A stretch of DNA of 64,000 bases from Enterococcus mundtii (GCF_003957375.1 NZ_CP025473.1:1947501-2011500); one strand, 5' to 3'; numbered from the stretch's first letter, positions 22,364-32,751 are shown. Notes: a model not told the origin generated them from the letters alone. Program-made: numbers and translations.

Positions 22364-24358
22364 TTACTTTTTCTTATGATTGATATTGACATATTTTTCC
22401 GCTGTTTTCAGTGGATCGAAGGCCCGTCCGCCTCCGGAATAAAACTTGCCGAAAAATTCGACATATTGTAATCTCGCGCCATGCACGTAGGCACTAAGCA
22501 AGGTCAAGAACATATTCAATGCATGTAAAGCGATGATCAATAAGATCCCGACACTAAAACGTGCGGCTGGCGGCATGAAAGCAACCAACATATTGAAGGC
22601 AGCGCCGATACTCCCACCAGAGATCCCCAAAGCCATCAATCGTGTATAACTCACTAGATCACCGATATAACCAGTCAAACCATACAAATTATAGGCTCCT
22701 TTTGCAGCACCTTTGGCTTTAGATGAAGATTGGAAAATCGGAATGACCAAAATACATAGCGCTGATAAAATCGCTAATCCTGCACCTAGATAAACAAAAA
22801 TCGGGTTTTTAAGAATCATACTACCAAGCAATATAAGGACGACTCCCACTAAAATCCCTTGCCAGGCAAATCCATCATTGATCGCATCCACGTAATCTTT
22901 GCGCTTGATATGCTCTTTCGCTGCAAGAAACAATCCGACTAAGATTTGGATAAGCCCAAAAATGACAGACAAGACTAAAATCGTATTGACATCATCTGTT
23001 GTAGACAACAATGGGAAGGGTAAGTGGATACCTAATACTTCGGTCGGTAACGCTTGTCCAAAGAAGGAACTATAAATAAATCCCCAGATGATTGACGGAA
23101 TCGCTAAGATTTCGAAAAACTTAGCAAATCGCTGCATTCCTCGAGGCAATACCAACAATTTTCGCGCAATGATTGCGCCTATAAGCATGAGTAAACCATA
23201 ACCAATATCAGCCACCATCATCCCGAAAAAGACAAGATAAAATGGCGTCATCCATGGTGTCGGATCAATTTCATGATACTTAGGTAAACTATACATTTCC
23301 GTCAGCATTTCAAAAGGTGCCACTATTGGATGGTTCTTCAATTTCGTTGGTACTTCTTGATCGATCTCTTCTTCGGTGGGCGCTTCAAAGCTAAGAAAGA
23401 CTTCATCAGCAGACAACGTATTTTCTACCTGCTGGATCAATTCTTGCTTTTCGTCCTCGCCGACCCATCCTTGGAGAACGATCAGGTAAGGCGCCATGAC
23501 AAACCGATCCTTCACTGCTTCTCGTTCTGCCATTGCCAATAGGATTTCTTCTGCCCATTCCAATTCTTGGATGTAACTGCTACAGCGACCGATTTTGATT
23601 GCTAATTGTTTTTGTGCTTCGTAACAAGCTTGCAACTCTTGCTTGATTTTCTGTAGCTGTTCTTTTGGCGTTTGCTCATAAGGATATGCTTCTTTGACAA
23701 AACCATAACGAGTAGCAATCTCATCGACAATAGATGCTGAATTTTTGAGCACCACGTAAGTCAAGTAAACGAAGTGATCTGTTTCACTGACTTCTTCCAC
23801 ATAGACCTCTGGAACTTTTGCTAATGCTTCTCTAAATTCTGTCGCATTAGCAACACTGATCGTTCCCATCTCAACTGTTGTTTGGTGACTACTAAAGCTT
23901 TGCGGCATAAAATCCAGATTTGCCCAATGTGTCAACCAGTCTTCCTGCTCTGACAGTTGTTCTCGTTGTTCTGCCAATGTTTCCCATTGTTTCTTTAAGT
24001 CTAATATTTCAGTTAAACGCTTCGTAAAATCTTCTTCCGAATAATTTGCTTCTAGTTCCTGCAAGGTCACTTCTCTTCGTTTGAGGTGTTGTTTCTTTTG
24101 TTGTTTGTCCCCATGATGATCAATGAATTGAACAGCTTCTCTTGTTTGCATGATCCGACTAGTAAGCGCATTGACGATCGGTTCTTTTTCGAAAATCGCT
24201 GCCTTAGGAAAATAAGTATCCACCCATTGATTATTTGTCGTTTCTTGAAAAAGATCGCGAATCTCTACATTTTGGATACCTTGGATTGCTTGTAATAAGG
24301 CATCCTGATTTTGTTTATCGGAAATAAGAGTCACTTTTTCCATCTTAGTGACGGCCAT
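22364..24358 (-). CDS. ntpI: V-type Na+-ATPase stator membrane subunit I (a subunit)
   Basis: The stator a-type subunit forming the ion half-channels against the K ring. The 664 residues comprise a soluble N-terminal half with long coiled coils (about residues 80-130 and 220-260) and a membrane C-terminal half from about residue 360 with 7-8 helices. The essential Arg region is visible as [17 protein letters not shown]. The start overlaps the ntpF stop by 14 bp. It stands second in the ntp operon. Confidence 0.95.
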   Translation of the reverse strand: MAVTKMEKVTLISDKQNQDALLQAIQGIQNVEIRDLFQETTNNQWVDTYFPKAAIFEKEPIVNALTSRIMQTREAVQFIDHHGDKQQKKQHLKRREVTLQELEANYSEEDFTKRLTEILDLKKQWETLAEQREQLSEQEDWLTHWANLDFMPQSFSSHQTTVEMGTISVANATEFREALAKVPEVYVEEVSETDHFVYLTYVVLKNSASIVDEIATRYGFVKEAYPYEQTPKEQLQKIKQELQACYEAQKQLAIKIGRCSSYIQELEWAEEILLAMAEREAVKDRFVMAPYLIVLQGWVGEDEKQELIQQVENTLSADEVFLSFEAPTEEEIDQEVPTKLKNHPIVAPFEMLTEMYSLPKYHEIDPTPWMTPFYLVFFGMMVADIGYGLLMLIGAIIARKLLVLPRGMQRFAKFFEILAIPSIIWGFIYSSFFGQALPTEVLGIHLPFPLLSTTDDVNTILVLSVIFGLIQILVGLFLAAKEHIKRKDYVDAINDGFAWQGILVGVVLILLGSMILKNPIFVYLGAGLAILSALCILVIPIFQSSSKAKGAAKGAYNLYGLTGYIGDLVSYTRLMALGISGGSIGAAFNMLVAFMPPAARFSVGILLIIALHALNMFLTLLSAYVHGARLQYVEFFGKFYSGGGRAFDPLKTAEKYVNINHKKK

Positions 24359-24668
24359 AGGTTTCTTTCACCCTTTCAATGATCGCGTCAACTGCTTGCT
24401 GACGTTGCTTCTCATATTGTTCTTTTACGATGGATTGCAATCGTCTAGCATCTTCGTTCAATTTATTTTTTTCAGCAATAGCTTTTTGCTTTTCCGCTCG
24501 TTTTTTTTCTTCAAACAACTGTTCCAAATGTTGTTTTTGACTTGCACGAAATTGATCCAATTCGACATCTTTTGCTTCTTTATAATCTTTTAACTCTTGC
24601 TGAAGCTTTTTCATCGCTTGTTCATTTTCTTTTTCAGCTTGTTTGATTTTTTCCAAGGCTTCTAGCAT
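24345..24668 (-). CDS. ntpF: V-type Na+-ATPase peripheral stalk subunit (NtpF)
   Basis: First gene of the ntp operon. A 107-residue, extremely charged, almost wholly helical protein (Lys, Glu and Gln rich) that forms the heterodimeric peripheral stalk with NtpE. The ATG at 24668 is preferred (site AAAGGAAG about 10 nt upstream) over a GTG three codons earlier that overlaps that site. Immediately upstream is a leader with a structured domain and an intrinsic terminator, so all ntp expression must read through that terminator or start after it. Confidence 0.92.
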   Translation of the reverse strand: MLEALEKIKQAEKENEQAMKKLQQELKDYKEAKDVELDQFRASQKQHLEQLFEEKKRAEKQKAIAEKNKLNEDARRLQSIVKEQYEKQRQQAVDAIIERVKETYGRH

Positions 24669-24688
24669 ATTCCCCACTTCCTTTCTCT

Positions 24689-24736
24689 AAAAAAAGAGGG
24701 ACATCCTTTCTTTTTTCATTGAAAGTATGTCCCTCT
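24689..24736 (-). terminator. Intrinsic terminator within the ntp leader (attenuator)
   Basis: Minus-strand stem AGAGGGACATACTTTC / GAAAGGATGTCCCTCT (one mismatch) with a 10-nt loop, followed by T7. It ends about 20 nt before the ntpF start codon, downstream of the only clear promoter. So it is placed to stop transcription before the operon is entered. Confidence 0.88.
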
Positions 24737-24757
24737 AAAAATAACTTCAGATAATCT

Positions 24758-24820
24758 AGGCACTTTCAAAAAAATGTTCTTCTCACCCCTTGAAGAACTA
24801 GATCCTTGAAGCTTGCGCCC
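24758..24820 (-). promoter_or_regulatory. Candidate riboswitch-like aptamer in the ntp leader
   Basis: Minus-strand RNA folds into three stacked helices: GGGCGC/GTGCCT (6 bp including G-U pairs), then CTTCAA/TTGAAAG (6 bp with one bulge), then GTTCTTC/GAAGAAC (7 bp) closed by the purine-rich loop AAGGGGTGA. The motif TTCAAGG occurs twice, once in the internal loop region and once running into the apical loop. The 3' strand GAAAGTG can instead pair with TACTTTC of the terminator's 5' arm, so aptamer and terminator could be mutually linked. Na+ sensing is a plausible role because the operon encodes a Na+ pump; the class is not proven. Confidence 0.6.
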
Positions 24821-24846
24821 AACCATTTATATATTTCTTACTTATA

Positions 24847-24874
24847 AGTATAACAAATTCAGATAAAATTTCAA
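24847..24874 (-). promoter_or_regulatory. Promoter of the ntp operon
   Basis: Minus strand TTGAAA, 16-nt spacer, TATACT, with TG one base before the -10. The transcript would start near 24840, giving a leader of about 170 nt before ntpF. Confidence 0.7.
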
Positions 24875-25042
24875 CTAACAGATCCCTTTTTCCTTTCAGA
24901 AAGTTCACAACTGACAGTAAATGAGCAACTTTAGATAAACATTCTACCTATTATATAATTACGTACGTTTTCCAAAACAAATATTTTAATTTTTTTTAAA
25001 CTATTGCTAAAATAGAAATAGTTTATGAATGGAGGAAATCGT

Positions 25043-25761
25043 ATGCATCAAAAAATTGGTATCGCGGCCAATCAATTACTGCGGGCTACAGAAACATTTC
25101 AAGGAAATCAAGTCACTTACACCCCGCAAGGTTTTGTTGATGCGGTACAGCAAGCAGGGGGCTTGCCTTTGCTTTTCCCTATTTCTTCCACAGAAAGCGC
25201 TCGTGACTACATTCAGCTCGTCGATAAGCTACTCCTTGCTGGTGGTCAGGATATCAGTCCTTCGCTCTACAATGAAGCGCCTCACCCTAAATTGACAGAA
25301 ACAAACCTGAATCGGGATCTATTTGAACAGGCGTTGATCAATGAAGCATTAAAACAAAATAAACCGATCTTAGCTGTGTGTCGTGGGATGCAATTATTGA
25401 ATGTAACGTTAGGAGGGAATCTTTACCAAGACCTTACGTTATATCCAAATTGGTCAGTGAAACATGAACAACAACCAACCCCCCACAATTTGCTACGCAT
25501 GAAATCACAGTCGAACCAGATAGTATACTCCACGAAGTATTACCTACTTCTTATTTTGTAAATTCTTATCATCACCAAGCAATCAGAGATCTTGCTCCCA
25601 CACTAAAAGCAACAGCGTATTCTCCTGATGGATTGGTGGAAGCTGTTGAAAGTAAAGGATCCGACCAACGAATACTGGGTGTTCAATGGCATCCTGAGCT
25701 TATTCATCAAAAAAATCCACTCGATCAAAAATTATTTGATTATTTTGTACAATCGTTATGA
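25043..25761 (+). pseudogene. Gamma-glutamyl-gamma-aminobutyrate hydrolase-like (PuuD) gene with a frameshift
   Basis: Class I glutamine-amidotransferase-like hydrolase of the PuuD/YvdE family. The first part reads normally through the nucleophile motif ILAVCRGMQLLN. At the C6 run 25479-25484 the frame breaks. In the +1-repaired frame the protein goes on PQFATHEITVEPDS and reaches the catalytic His-Glu in GVQWHPELIHQ, ending at 25761. With one C added the product is 239 residues, normal for the family. GGAGG lies 7 nt before the ATG. As written, the encoded protein loses its catalytic His and Glu. Either a recent mutation or a base-calling error in the C-run. Confidence 0.85.
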
Positions 25762-25774
25762 TTGTTACAAACGA

Positions 25775-25828
25775 AATGAAAAGCCCGTCTAGCAGGAACA
25801 TGTTGTTTCGGCTAGACGGGCTTTCATT
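25775..25828. terminator. Convergent terminator between the puuD-like gene and fbp
   Basis: AAGCCCGTCTAGC / GCTAGACGGGCTT arms flanked by AATGA/TCATT, with a 17-nt loop. Confidence 0.85.
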
Positions 25829-25857
25829 CATTTTATGCAAGGCACATCAACCAGCAG

Positions 25858-27755
25858 TTACCTTCTACGATACTCAAGCAGCTGTTTCAATTGCTGGATT
25901 TGTCGCTGCAATTCGCTCCCTTTTGTCGTATCACGATTTAATTTTCGTGGCAACTGTTGATCAATGACCTTTTTAACTTCTGCCAAGCCATTGGCTGTTT
26001 CAAATTGTTCCTCGATGCCTAAAAATGGGTAGTGGGTCACAATTTGAAAGCCATAAGAGTTGCATAGCAACGAATACCCTGCAATACCTGTTGTTCTTTG
26101 ATAGGCCTTTGATAAACCACCGTCAATCACGAAAACTGTTCCGTCCGCTTTGATTGGTGACTCCCCTTTTTTCACTTTGACTGGTGTATGTCCATTGATG
26201 ATCACTGAACCATAAACAGGTACACCGAACTCACGCCTCACTTTTTGACTTAACCATTCTTTGTCTCGTAATCGATAGTAAGCATTGCTGACTTCCACAT
26301 GCGTTTCTTTTTCTGCTAAATAATAACGCTCAAACGTAGCCATCTTACTTTTACCAAACAACGGCGAGTAAGGTCCACTCCATGCATACCAAATCAAATC
26401 AGTCGCTAAGTCTTCTTTTTTCTTCAGTGATTTAGCACTTTCACGAATCTGTTCTTCAAAAAATGCCATCAATTGTTTCCCTTGATACGTCTCACTCCCA
26501 AGTTTAAAACTTAGAAACTCACCATGTTCATCTACTGGCATACAGCCATGAAATAAGATACTTTGGTTCGTGACGAGATACATCCTACCTTTTTCTAAAA
26601 GGAAATCCATATGTTTTTGCATCCGGAGTGAATGTTGAAAAGAATACAGCAACATATCGATCACTCGTCGTTCGTCTGCCGTTAAACGATCCGGTTCCTG
26701 CGCAGAAATCGTCTGGAAACATGGGTGATGGATCGTATACTTTTGACCATCCAGAAATAACTCATTTTTTTCATAATCGATATTCGCTAACATATCCCGT
26801 TCCGCCATCTCAAATTCTGGTCGTCGTTTCAGCAATTGCGATTCTAGTTTGAATTGCATGATCACAAGCGCTTGATGGATTTTCTCCATCTCTTCTCTCT
26901 CGCGTTCCGTTGCGTCTTGGCTATTCTTAGGTGTAAACAAAGGGTTTGTCTGATAAGTTTCTGTCGCAAACGAACAAAGGGAACGCAGATTCAACGCGTA
27001 CTCTTTTTCCAACTCGAATAAATAATTATACCGCGCAGCGATACGCAATAAGGTCAACAAACAAGTTTCCGAGCCACAATATGCTCCCAGCCATAAAATA
27101 TCATGATTGCCCCATTGGATATCGATTGAATGGATCTCCATCAAGCGGTCCATCACTTTGGCGGCTTGTGTCCCCGATCAAAGATGTCTCCGACCACGTG
27201 GACATGATCGATTACCATTCGTTGAATCGTCTGCGCTAACTTTTTTAAAAAGCGCTCTTCTTCATTCATCTCAAGCAACTGATCAACGATTTTACTCACA
27301 TAAGATTTTTTCCCTTGCACACGATCATCGACATACAATAATTCCTCAATGATATAACTATATTCTTTAGGTAAGGCTTTTCTTACTTTTGATCTCGTAT
27401 ACTTAACAGAAGTGAATCGCAGTAACTCGATCAATTGATGGATCAACGTTGTTTTGTCTTGTTTTTTGTACCAGTCAGTCGCTAATGCGTATTCCGGATA
27501 TGCAACAAAAATCGTTAATCGTTTCATCTCTTCTTCACTTAAACATTCTCGAAATAAATCTTTGATTTTCTCTCGTAGATTCCCTGAACCATTTCTCAAT
27601 ATATGATCAAATGCTGGAAACTCTCCATGGATATCACTTAAAAATAATTCGGTTCCTTTTGGTAGTTGTAGGATTGCTTCTAAGTTGATGATCTCCGTAA
27701 TGACTTCTTCTTTTGTTGGGAATTTTTCTGACAATAATTCTAAATATTGATCCAT
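25858..27755 (-). pseudogene. fbp: Fructose-1,6-bisphosphatase class III gene, split by a frameshift
   Basis: Gluconeogenic phosphatase of the Firmicute Fbp (class III, Mn2+-dependent) type. The N-terminal reading frame starts at 27755 behind TTTGGAGGCGTTTGG, carries FLSDIHGEFPAFDH and VVGDIFDRGHKPPK, and hits TGA at 27153-27155. The remainder (VMDRLMEIHSIDIQWGNHD onwards, with IINGHTPVK and FVIDGGLSKAYQ) continues one frame over. One added base near AAA 27157-27159 restores a 632-residue protein, normal for the family. The junction reads AAGTGATGG, so TGA and ATG overlap and re-initiation could yield two half-proteins. It has its own promoter and shares a terminator with the puuD-like gene. 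Confidence 0.88.
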
Positions 27756-27785
27756 CCAAACGCCTCCAAAATTGGTATACCTAAA

Positions 27786-27814
27786 ATTATAGGATACATA
27801 ATGGATATTTACAA
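27786..27814 (-). promoter_or_regulatory. Promoter of fbp
   Basis: Minus strand TTGTAA, 17-nt spacer, perfect TATAAT, 30 bp upstream of the start codon. A GGTATACC palindrome (27774-27781) follows the -10 and could be an operator. Confidence 0.65.
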
Positions 27815-27918
27815 CAAAATTACTTTGATAAATAAAAAATAGGTACATATAAAATCGTGAATTTTTTGAATCAAACAAAAGCGCTCTAGGTATACGTCTA
27901 AAAGCAGCTCTTACGAAA

Positions 27919-27971
27919 ATAAGCCGAGACACCCGAAAGTTGAAGAACAATTTTCGAGTGTCTCGGCTTAT
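27919..27971. repeat. Terminator-like inverted repeat (dispersed hairpin family)
   Basis: ATAAGCCGAGACAC / GTGTCTCGGCTTAT arms with loop core GTTGAAGAACAATT, followed by a TTTCTC motif seen in the related copy at 43191. It lies 37 bp after the stop of the natB-like gene. Confidence 0.75.
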
Positions 27972-28008
27972 TTCTCATTGTTGAACATTTCTGTTACAAC
28001 TTCAACAT

Positions 28009-29271
28009 TTATTTCTTTTTGCGTTCATTTCTCATGATTGAAATCGATTGTTTCAATGACGTCCAAATACCACCTTCACTGTAAACAAGCACGTTTGATT
28101 TGTACATATTTGCGGACATGAACATCAATACGAATGTGATGATCACTAGGACGATCAAAGAAATCAAAACGCCACTTATTTCAACCGTTTCATTTGCCAA
28201 GCGGATCGGCATGATATATGAAGATAGGAATGGAATGTATGAAGTGATGCGGATCACGATATTATTCGGATCAGATGCACCAAGGATCAATCCTAACATA
28301 TAACCACCTAAAGAAAGGTACGTCACTGGTAAAATCGCTTTTGCTGTATCTTCGGCTTTGTTGACCAGTGAGCCACATAAGGCAGCTAACACGGCGTAGA
28401 TCAAAATCCCAAAGAACATAAATAGTAAAGAATACCATAAGAATGGCCCGAAAATACTATCCAAAGAAATCCCATCCAGTACACTTTTAACGATTTCCAT
28501 ATCTTTGAACTGGTTGAATCCTACAGCAAAAATGATACCGTATAAAGCCATTTGAGTGACTGCCACTAGCAGAACTCCTGTTAGTTTTCCATAAAAATGT
28601 TTTTGTGCAGTGGTACTAGACAAGATCACTTCCATGATTCTTGTCCCTTTTTCTGAAGCAATCTCTTGAGCGATGATCTGTGCATACGTCAAGATGATGA
28701 TGAATAGAATGATCGTTGCGACATAACTGACTGCATATTGAACAGCTGAGTTATCTTCTCCTATCGTCATTTCACCATTTGCGTCAAAACTAACTTTTTG
28801 TCGTGAAAATCCAGCCGGTTGACTTAATGCAGCCACTTCTTCAGGAGAAATTCCTAAGCTACTTGCCCGCATCATCGACTGTAAACCAGTCAACTGCTGT
28901 TGGATCAACAGTTGTGTTGCTTGGCCTAATGAGTTTTCACTAAATAATTCTCCAGATACTTCTCCATTATCTGTCGTGACTACCATGTATGCATCGATCT
29001 TTTCGTCAGATAACTTACTTTTGGCTTCATCCTCCGATGAAAAAGCTTCAAAGTGGAAATCCCCCATATCGGATTGACTCAAATAATCAGTGATTTGTTG
29101 GTCTTCAGCAATCACGCCGATTTTATCTGTTTCACTGTTTTGTTGAGCAAAATTACCTGCTAAATAAATCACACCCATCAAGACAAACGGGACTAATATC
29201 ATAATAATAAAAGAAATCGATTTGACATTTTTCAAATAGACATCTTTCGTGATGATCCAAAATTTACCCAT
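28009..29271 (-). CDS. ABC-2 type exporter permease (NatB-like)
   Basis: Membrane part of an ABC exporter, about 420 residues. One N-terminal membrane helix (residues of about 20-40) is followed by a large extracytoplasmic domain (about 45-180) and then five to six helices to about residue 400, the layout of NatB-type permeases implicated in Na+ export. The ATG at 29271 overlaps the last codons of the ATPase gene; a GTG three codons earlier is also possible. Substrate is not proven: Na+, antibiotics and peptides are all known for the family. Confidence 0.8.
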   Translation of the reverse strand: MGKFWIITKDVYLKNVKSISFIIMILVPFVLMGVIYLAGNFAQQNSETDKIGVIAEDQQITDYLSQSDMGDFHFEAFSSEDEAKSKLSDEKIDAYMVVTTDNGEVSGELFSENSLGQATQLLIQQQLTGLQSMMRASSLGISPEEVAALSQPAGFSRQKVSFDANGEMTIGEDNSAVQYAVSYVATIILFIIILTYAQIIAQEIASEKGTRIMEVILSSTTAQKHFYGKLTGVLLVAVTQMALYGIIFAVGFNQFKDMEIVKSVLDGISLDSIFGPFLWYSLLFMFFGILIYAVLAALCGSLVNKAEDTAKAILPVTYLSLGGYMLGLILGASDPNNIVIRITSYIPFLSSYIMPIRLANETVEISGVLISLIVLVIITFVLMFMSANMYKSNVLVYSEGGIWTSLKQSISIMRNERKKK

Positions 29272-30163
29272 GTAGCTCACCTGCTTTCATCTTGAAGATT
29301 TCTTCTAAAGTAGGCGGTTGTTGATTGAACATTGGAATATAGCCAAATTGTGTTGCACGGGTAAAGATCTCTTTTCCTACATCTGGATGATCCAACGTGA
29401 TTTCCAATGATTGATCCTCCCGAAGGATCACTTTATTGACCCCAGCAATTCCCTCTATTTCTTGTTGTGACAATCCAGACTCCAAAAATAGCTTTGTTCG
29501 TCCAAATGCTTCTCGAATCTCGTGGACTTTCCCATTTAGTACCATCTTACCATTTCGAAGCATGATCAAGTGGTCACAAATCTTTTCAACATTATCCATG
29601 TTGTGACTAGAAAAAATGACACATGAGCCGTTTTTCTTCAGTTCGATGATTCCATCTTTGAGTAGCTCAGCATTCACTGGATCCAATCCACTAAAAGGTT
29701 CATCTAGAATAATCAACTTAGGTTCATGGATCAGTGTTGCAATCAGTTGTACCTTTTGTTGATTTCCTTTTGACAAGGACTTAACTTTATCTGTTTTTTT
29801 TCCTTTTACTTGAAATTTTTCCATCCAAAAATCGATCTTAGGTTCAATTTCTTTTTTTGTTTTTCCCCGTAATGCAGCAAAATAGATCAACTGTTCTTGA
29901 ATCGATACCTTGGGATAAAGCCCTCGTTCTTCAGGTAAATACCCAATGATATCATAATCTTTTTCACTCAAATGATGGCCGTTCCATAGTACTTCTCCTT
30001 GATCTTGCGTCAAAAAATCTAAAATCAAACGAAAAGTCGTTGTTTTTCCTGCACCGTTTTGCCCAATCAATCCCATGATTTTCCCATCAGGTATTTGAAA
30101 AGAAACATGATCAACAGCTGTATAACTGCCAAATGTCTTAACCAAATCCTTTACTTCTAGCAT
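29264..30163 (-). CDS. ABC transporter ATP-binding protein (NatA-like)
   Basis: ATPase partner of the downstream permease. The 299 residues contain Walker A GLIGQNGAGKTTTFRLI, the Q-loop region GYLPEERGLYPKVS, signature SLSKGNQQKVQ, Walker B LIILDEPFSGLDP, and switch His in SSHNMDN. The GYLPEERGLY sequence and a C-terminal extension of about 80 residues are typical of the NatA/YhaQ subgroup. It overlaps natB by 8 bp. A perfect palindrome lies 60 bp upstream, so a regulator outside this window is likely. Confidence 0.85.
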   Translation of the reverse strand: MLEVKDLVKTFGSYTAVDHVSFQIPDGKIMGLIGQNGAGKTTTFRLILDFLTQDQGEVLWNGHHLSEKDYDIIGYLPEERGLYPKVSIQEQLIYFAALRGKTKKEIEPKIDFWMEKFQVKGKKTDKVKSLSKGNQQKVQLIATLIHEPKLIILDEPFSGLDPVNAELLKDGIIELKKNGSCVIFSSHNMDNVEKICDHLIMLRNGKMVLNGKVHEIREAFGRTKLFLESGLSQQEIEGIAGVNKVILREDQSLEITLDHPDVGKEIFTRATQFGYIPMFNQQPPTLEEIFKMKAGELHG

Positions 30164-30224
30164 TTTCTCACTCCTTCATCCTAAATTCCTCGATCCTTTA
30201 CTGTACGATATGAAAATAACTTAT

Positions 30225-30240
30225 ACATAAGAACTTATGT
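30225..30240. promoter_or_regulatory. Operator-like palindrome upstream of the natAB-like operon
   Basis: ACATAAG-AA-CTTATGT, 7-bp perfect arms, inside a larger imperfect AATAAC...GTTATT repeat. It lies about 60 bp before the ATPase start codon. Confidence 0.5.
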
Positions 30241-30306
30241 TATTGTTTTTTATTGTACATATGAAAATGATAGGACACTTTACAGGTTTTGTAAAGCGCC
30301 CTCAGT

Positions 30307-32085
30307 TCAATTTTTATGCAGTTTATCGAAAACATTTTGTGCGACATTTTTTGGTAGACCAATTTCTTGTAACTCCTCAATTGACGCAGCGGTGATGTTT
30401 TTTAACGATTTGAACTCTTTCAACAACATTTTTTTTCGTTTTGGTCCTAATCCTTCAATTTCATCTAAGCGCGACGCAAAACTATTTTTACTACGTAACT
30501 GACGATGAAACGTGATTGCAAAGCGATGTACTTCGTCTTGGATACGTTGCAATAAAAAGAATTCTGGTGAATTTCGTTCGAGCGGAACCACTTTTAATTC
30601 ATTCCCAAATAACAACTCATTGGTTTTATGCTTATCATTCTTAGCCATTCCAGCGACGGGGATATCGATACCTAATTGATTTTCTAATACATCCTTCGCT
30701 ACATCGACTTGCCCTTTCCCCCCATCGATTAAAATCAGATCAGGCAATGGCAGTTCTTCTCGTATCACACGTGCATAGCGGCGGTAGATGACTTCTCTCA
30801 TCGAAGCATAGTCGTCCGGTCCAACGACCGTTTTGATTTTGTATTTACGGTATTCTTTTTTTGCTGGTTTTCCATCGATGAATACCACCATCGCCGCTAC
30901 GGGATCGGTTCCCATGATATTAGAGTTATCAAAAGACTCGATCCGGATGGGTGCTGGAATGTTCATCGCATTACCAAGGCGCTCGATCGCTCCGATTGTT
31001 CGTTCTTGTTTCCTAACGATCAAATCAAATCGTTCGTTCAATGCCACCCTTGCATTTTTATTGGCCAGTTCCACTAACTTTTTCTTCTCACCACGTTTTG
31101 GCTGGATGACCTTCGTCGCTAACAACGCCTCAACACTCGGTTGGTCAATCGTATCAGGGATCACCACTTCTTTTGGAATGAAATGTTCATTTTCTTGATA
31201 AAACTGTCCGATATAGGTTAAGAAATCTTCTTCTGCTTCATTATAAAAAGGAATGATCGATACATCTCGTTCGATCAGCTTTCCTTGACGTACAAAGAAT
31301 ACTTGGACACACATCCAGCCTTTATCAATGGCATAACCAAACACATCTCGATCAATCAAATCAGTGTTTGTCATTTTTTGTCTTGTCATGATCGTTTCAA
31401 TGGCTCTGATTTGATCACGATACTCTGCTGCTTTTTCAAATTCCATATTTTCTGCAGCATTAGCCATTTTCTCTTTGATCTCCGCTTCGATCGTCTCATG
31501 ACCACCATTCAAAAAGCGTTTGACTTCATTCACGATACTTGTATATTCCGCTGGATCTACATCAAAATAGTAGGGACATAAGCATTGACCTAAATGGTAA
31601 TAAAGACAAGGTTCTTTTGTCTGAGTTGGTTTACACTTTCGTAAAGGGAATAAACGATCTAAAATCTTTTTTGTTTCATTCGCAGCCCCAACATCCGGGT
31701 AAGGCCCAAAATAAAAGGCTTTGTCTTTTAATACTTTACGAGTGATCACCAAACGAGGATATTTTTCATTCGTGATTTTTAAAAAAGGATAAGTTTTATC
31801 ATCCTTTAACATAATATTGTATTTTGGATCATTCTTTTTGATCAGATTGATTTCTAGCAGTAATGCTTCAATGTTGGATTCTGTCACAATGTATTCAAAG
31901 TCCTCGATCTCACTGACTAATCGCTCCGTTTTCGTGTTATGACTTCCAGTAAAATAGGAACGCACACGATTTTTCAAGACTTTGGCTTTTCCTACATAAA
32001 TGATCGTGCCGTTTTTGTCTTTCATCAAATAGCAGCCAGGCTGATCAGGAAGTAATGCAAGTTTATTTTTTATTCGTTCATTCAT
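30307..32085 (-). CDS. uvrC: Excinuclease ABC subunit C
   Basis: Nucleotide-excision-repair nuclease that cuts on both sides of UvrAB-marked lesions. The 592-residue protein has an N-terminal GIY-YIG domain ([20 protein letters not shown]), a Cys-rich segment ([20 protein letters not shown]), a UVR coiled coil near residues 200-235, the RNase H-like endonuclease domain with IESFDNSN and [11 protein letters not shown], and a C-terminal helix-hairpin-helix ([12 protein letters not shown]). AAAGGAG precedes the ATG. Single gene with its own promoter. Confidence 0.97.
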   Translation of the reverse strand: MNERIKNKLALLPDQPGCYLMKDKNGTIIYVGKAKVLKNRVRSYFTGSHNTKTERLVSEIEDFEYIVTESNIEALLLEINLIKKNDPKYNIMLKDDKTYPFLKITNEKYPRLVITRKVLKDKAFYFGPYPDVGAANETKKILDRLFPLRKCKPTQTKEPCLYYHLGQCLCPYYFDVDPAEYTSIVNEVKRFLNGGHETIEAEIKEKMANAAENMEFEKAAEYRDQIRAIETIMTRQKMTNTDLIDRDVFGYAIDKGWMCVQVFFVRQGKLIERDVSIIPFYNEAEEDFLTYIGQFYQENEHFIPKEVVIPDTIDQPSVEALLATKVIQPKRGEKKKLVELANKNARVALNERFDLIVRKQERTIGAIERLGNAMNIPAPIRIESFDNSNIMGTDPVAAMVVFIDGKPAKKEYRKYKIKTVVGPDDYASMREVIYRRYARVIREELPLPDLILIDGGKGQVDVAKDVLENQLGIDIPVAGMAKNDKHKTNELLFGNELKVVPLERNSPEFFLLQRIQDEVHRFAITFHRQLRSKNSFASRLDEIEGLGPKRKKMLLKEFKSLKNITAASIEELQEIGLPKNVAQNVFDKLHKN

Positions 32086-32117
32086 GGTGACTGCTCCTTT
32101 ATATTTCTGATATCGCT

Positions 32118-32148
32118 ATTATAACAGAGGTTGAGATAGAAGTATCAA
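32118..32148 (-). promoter_or_regulatory. Promoter of uvrC
   Basis: Minus strand TTGATA, 19-nt spacer, TATAAT with a TG one base upstream (extended -10), 33 bp before the start codon. Confidence 0.6.
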
Positions 32149-32288
32149 GCGAAGAGACATAAGAAAAAGTTTGCGCGGTTTATTGTATAAATTTTTAAGT
32201 ATCTTGTCTCCAAAAATAGATACTATTCTCTTCATCTGTGACTGTTTTGTACCACTTCTCTATACAGTTTCATGACTTCATTAGTCGC

Positions 32289-32329
32289 AAAAAAACCGAG
32301 ACAGCAATCCATATGATTGTTGTCTCAGT
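32289..32329 (-). terminator. Intrinsic terminator of trxA
   Basis: Minus-strand ACTGAGACAACAATC / GATTGCTGTCTCGGT stem with a short loop and a T7 tract, about 23 bp after the trxA stop. Confidence 0.88.
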
Positions 32330-32351
32330 CTGATGTGTTAATTACTTAATC

Positions 32352-32666
32352 TTATAAGTGTTGGGCAATCATTTGACGTAATTGATCTTTTGATTGAACA
32401 CCGATTGCTTTTTCTACTACTTCGCCGTCTTTTTTCAAAAGTAATGTTGGAATACTCATGATCCCAAATTGTTGTGGTGTTTCAGGATTTTCATCAACAT
32501 CCATCTTCACGATTCTGAATTCGTCTTCGTCATATTCTTCTTCTAACTGGTCTAAAATTGGCGCTTGCATTCGACAAGGTCCACACCAAGTTGCCCAAAA
32601 GTCGATTAAAACTAACCCTTTATCTGTTTCTTCGTTGAATGTTGCATCTGTAATTACTTGAGCCAT
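32352..32666 (-). CDS. trxA: Thioredoxin
   Basis: General protein-disulfide reductase. The 104-residue protein has the active-site FWATWCGPCRMQAP (CGPC) and the cis-Pro loop MSIPTLLLKKDG. The ATG at 32666 follows GGAGG by 8 nt; an ATG five codons upstream overlaps that site. An extended -10 (TGCTATACT, 32698-32706) lies just upstream, so it can be transcribed separately from mutS2, whose stop is 85 bp before its start. Confidence 0.97.
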   Translation of the reverse strand: MAQVITDATFNEETDKGLVLIDFWATWCGPCRMQAPILDQLEEEYDEDEFRIVKMDVDENPETPQQFGIMSIPTLLLKKDGEVVEKAIGVQSKDQLRQMIAQHL

Positions 32667-32751
32667 ATCAAAGACCTCCATTTATTAGTCTACTCTAAGT
32701 ATAGCACTATTGGTACCTACATTCGAGCTATTTGCTTACCTTTAGTAAGCT

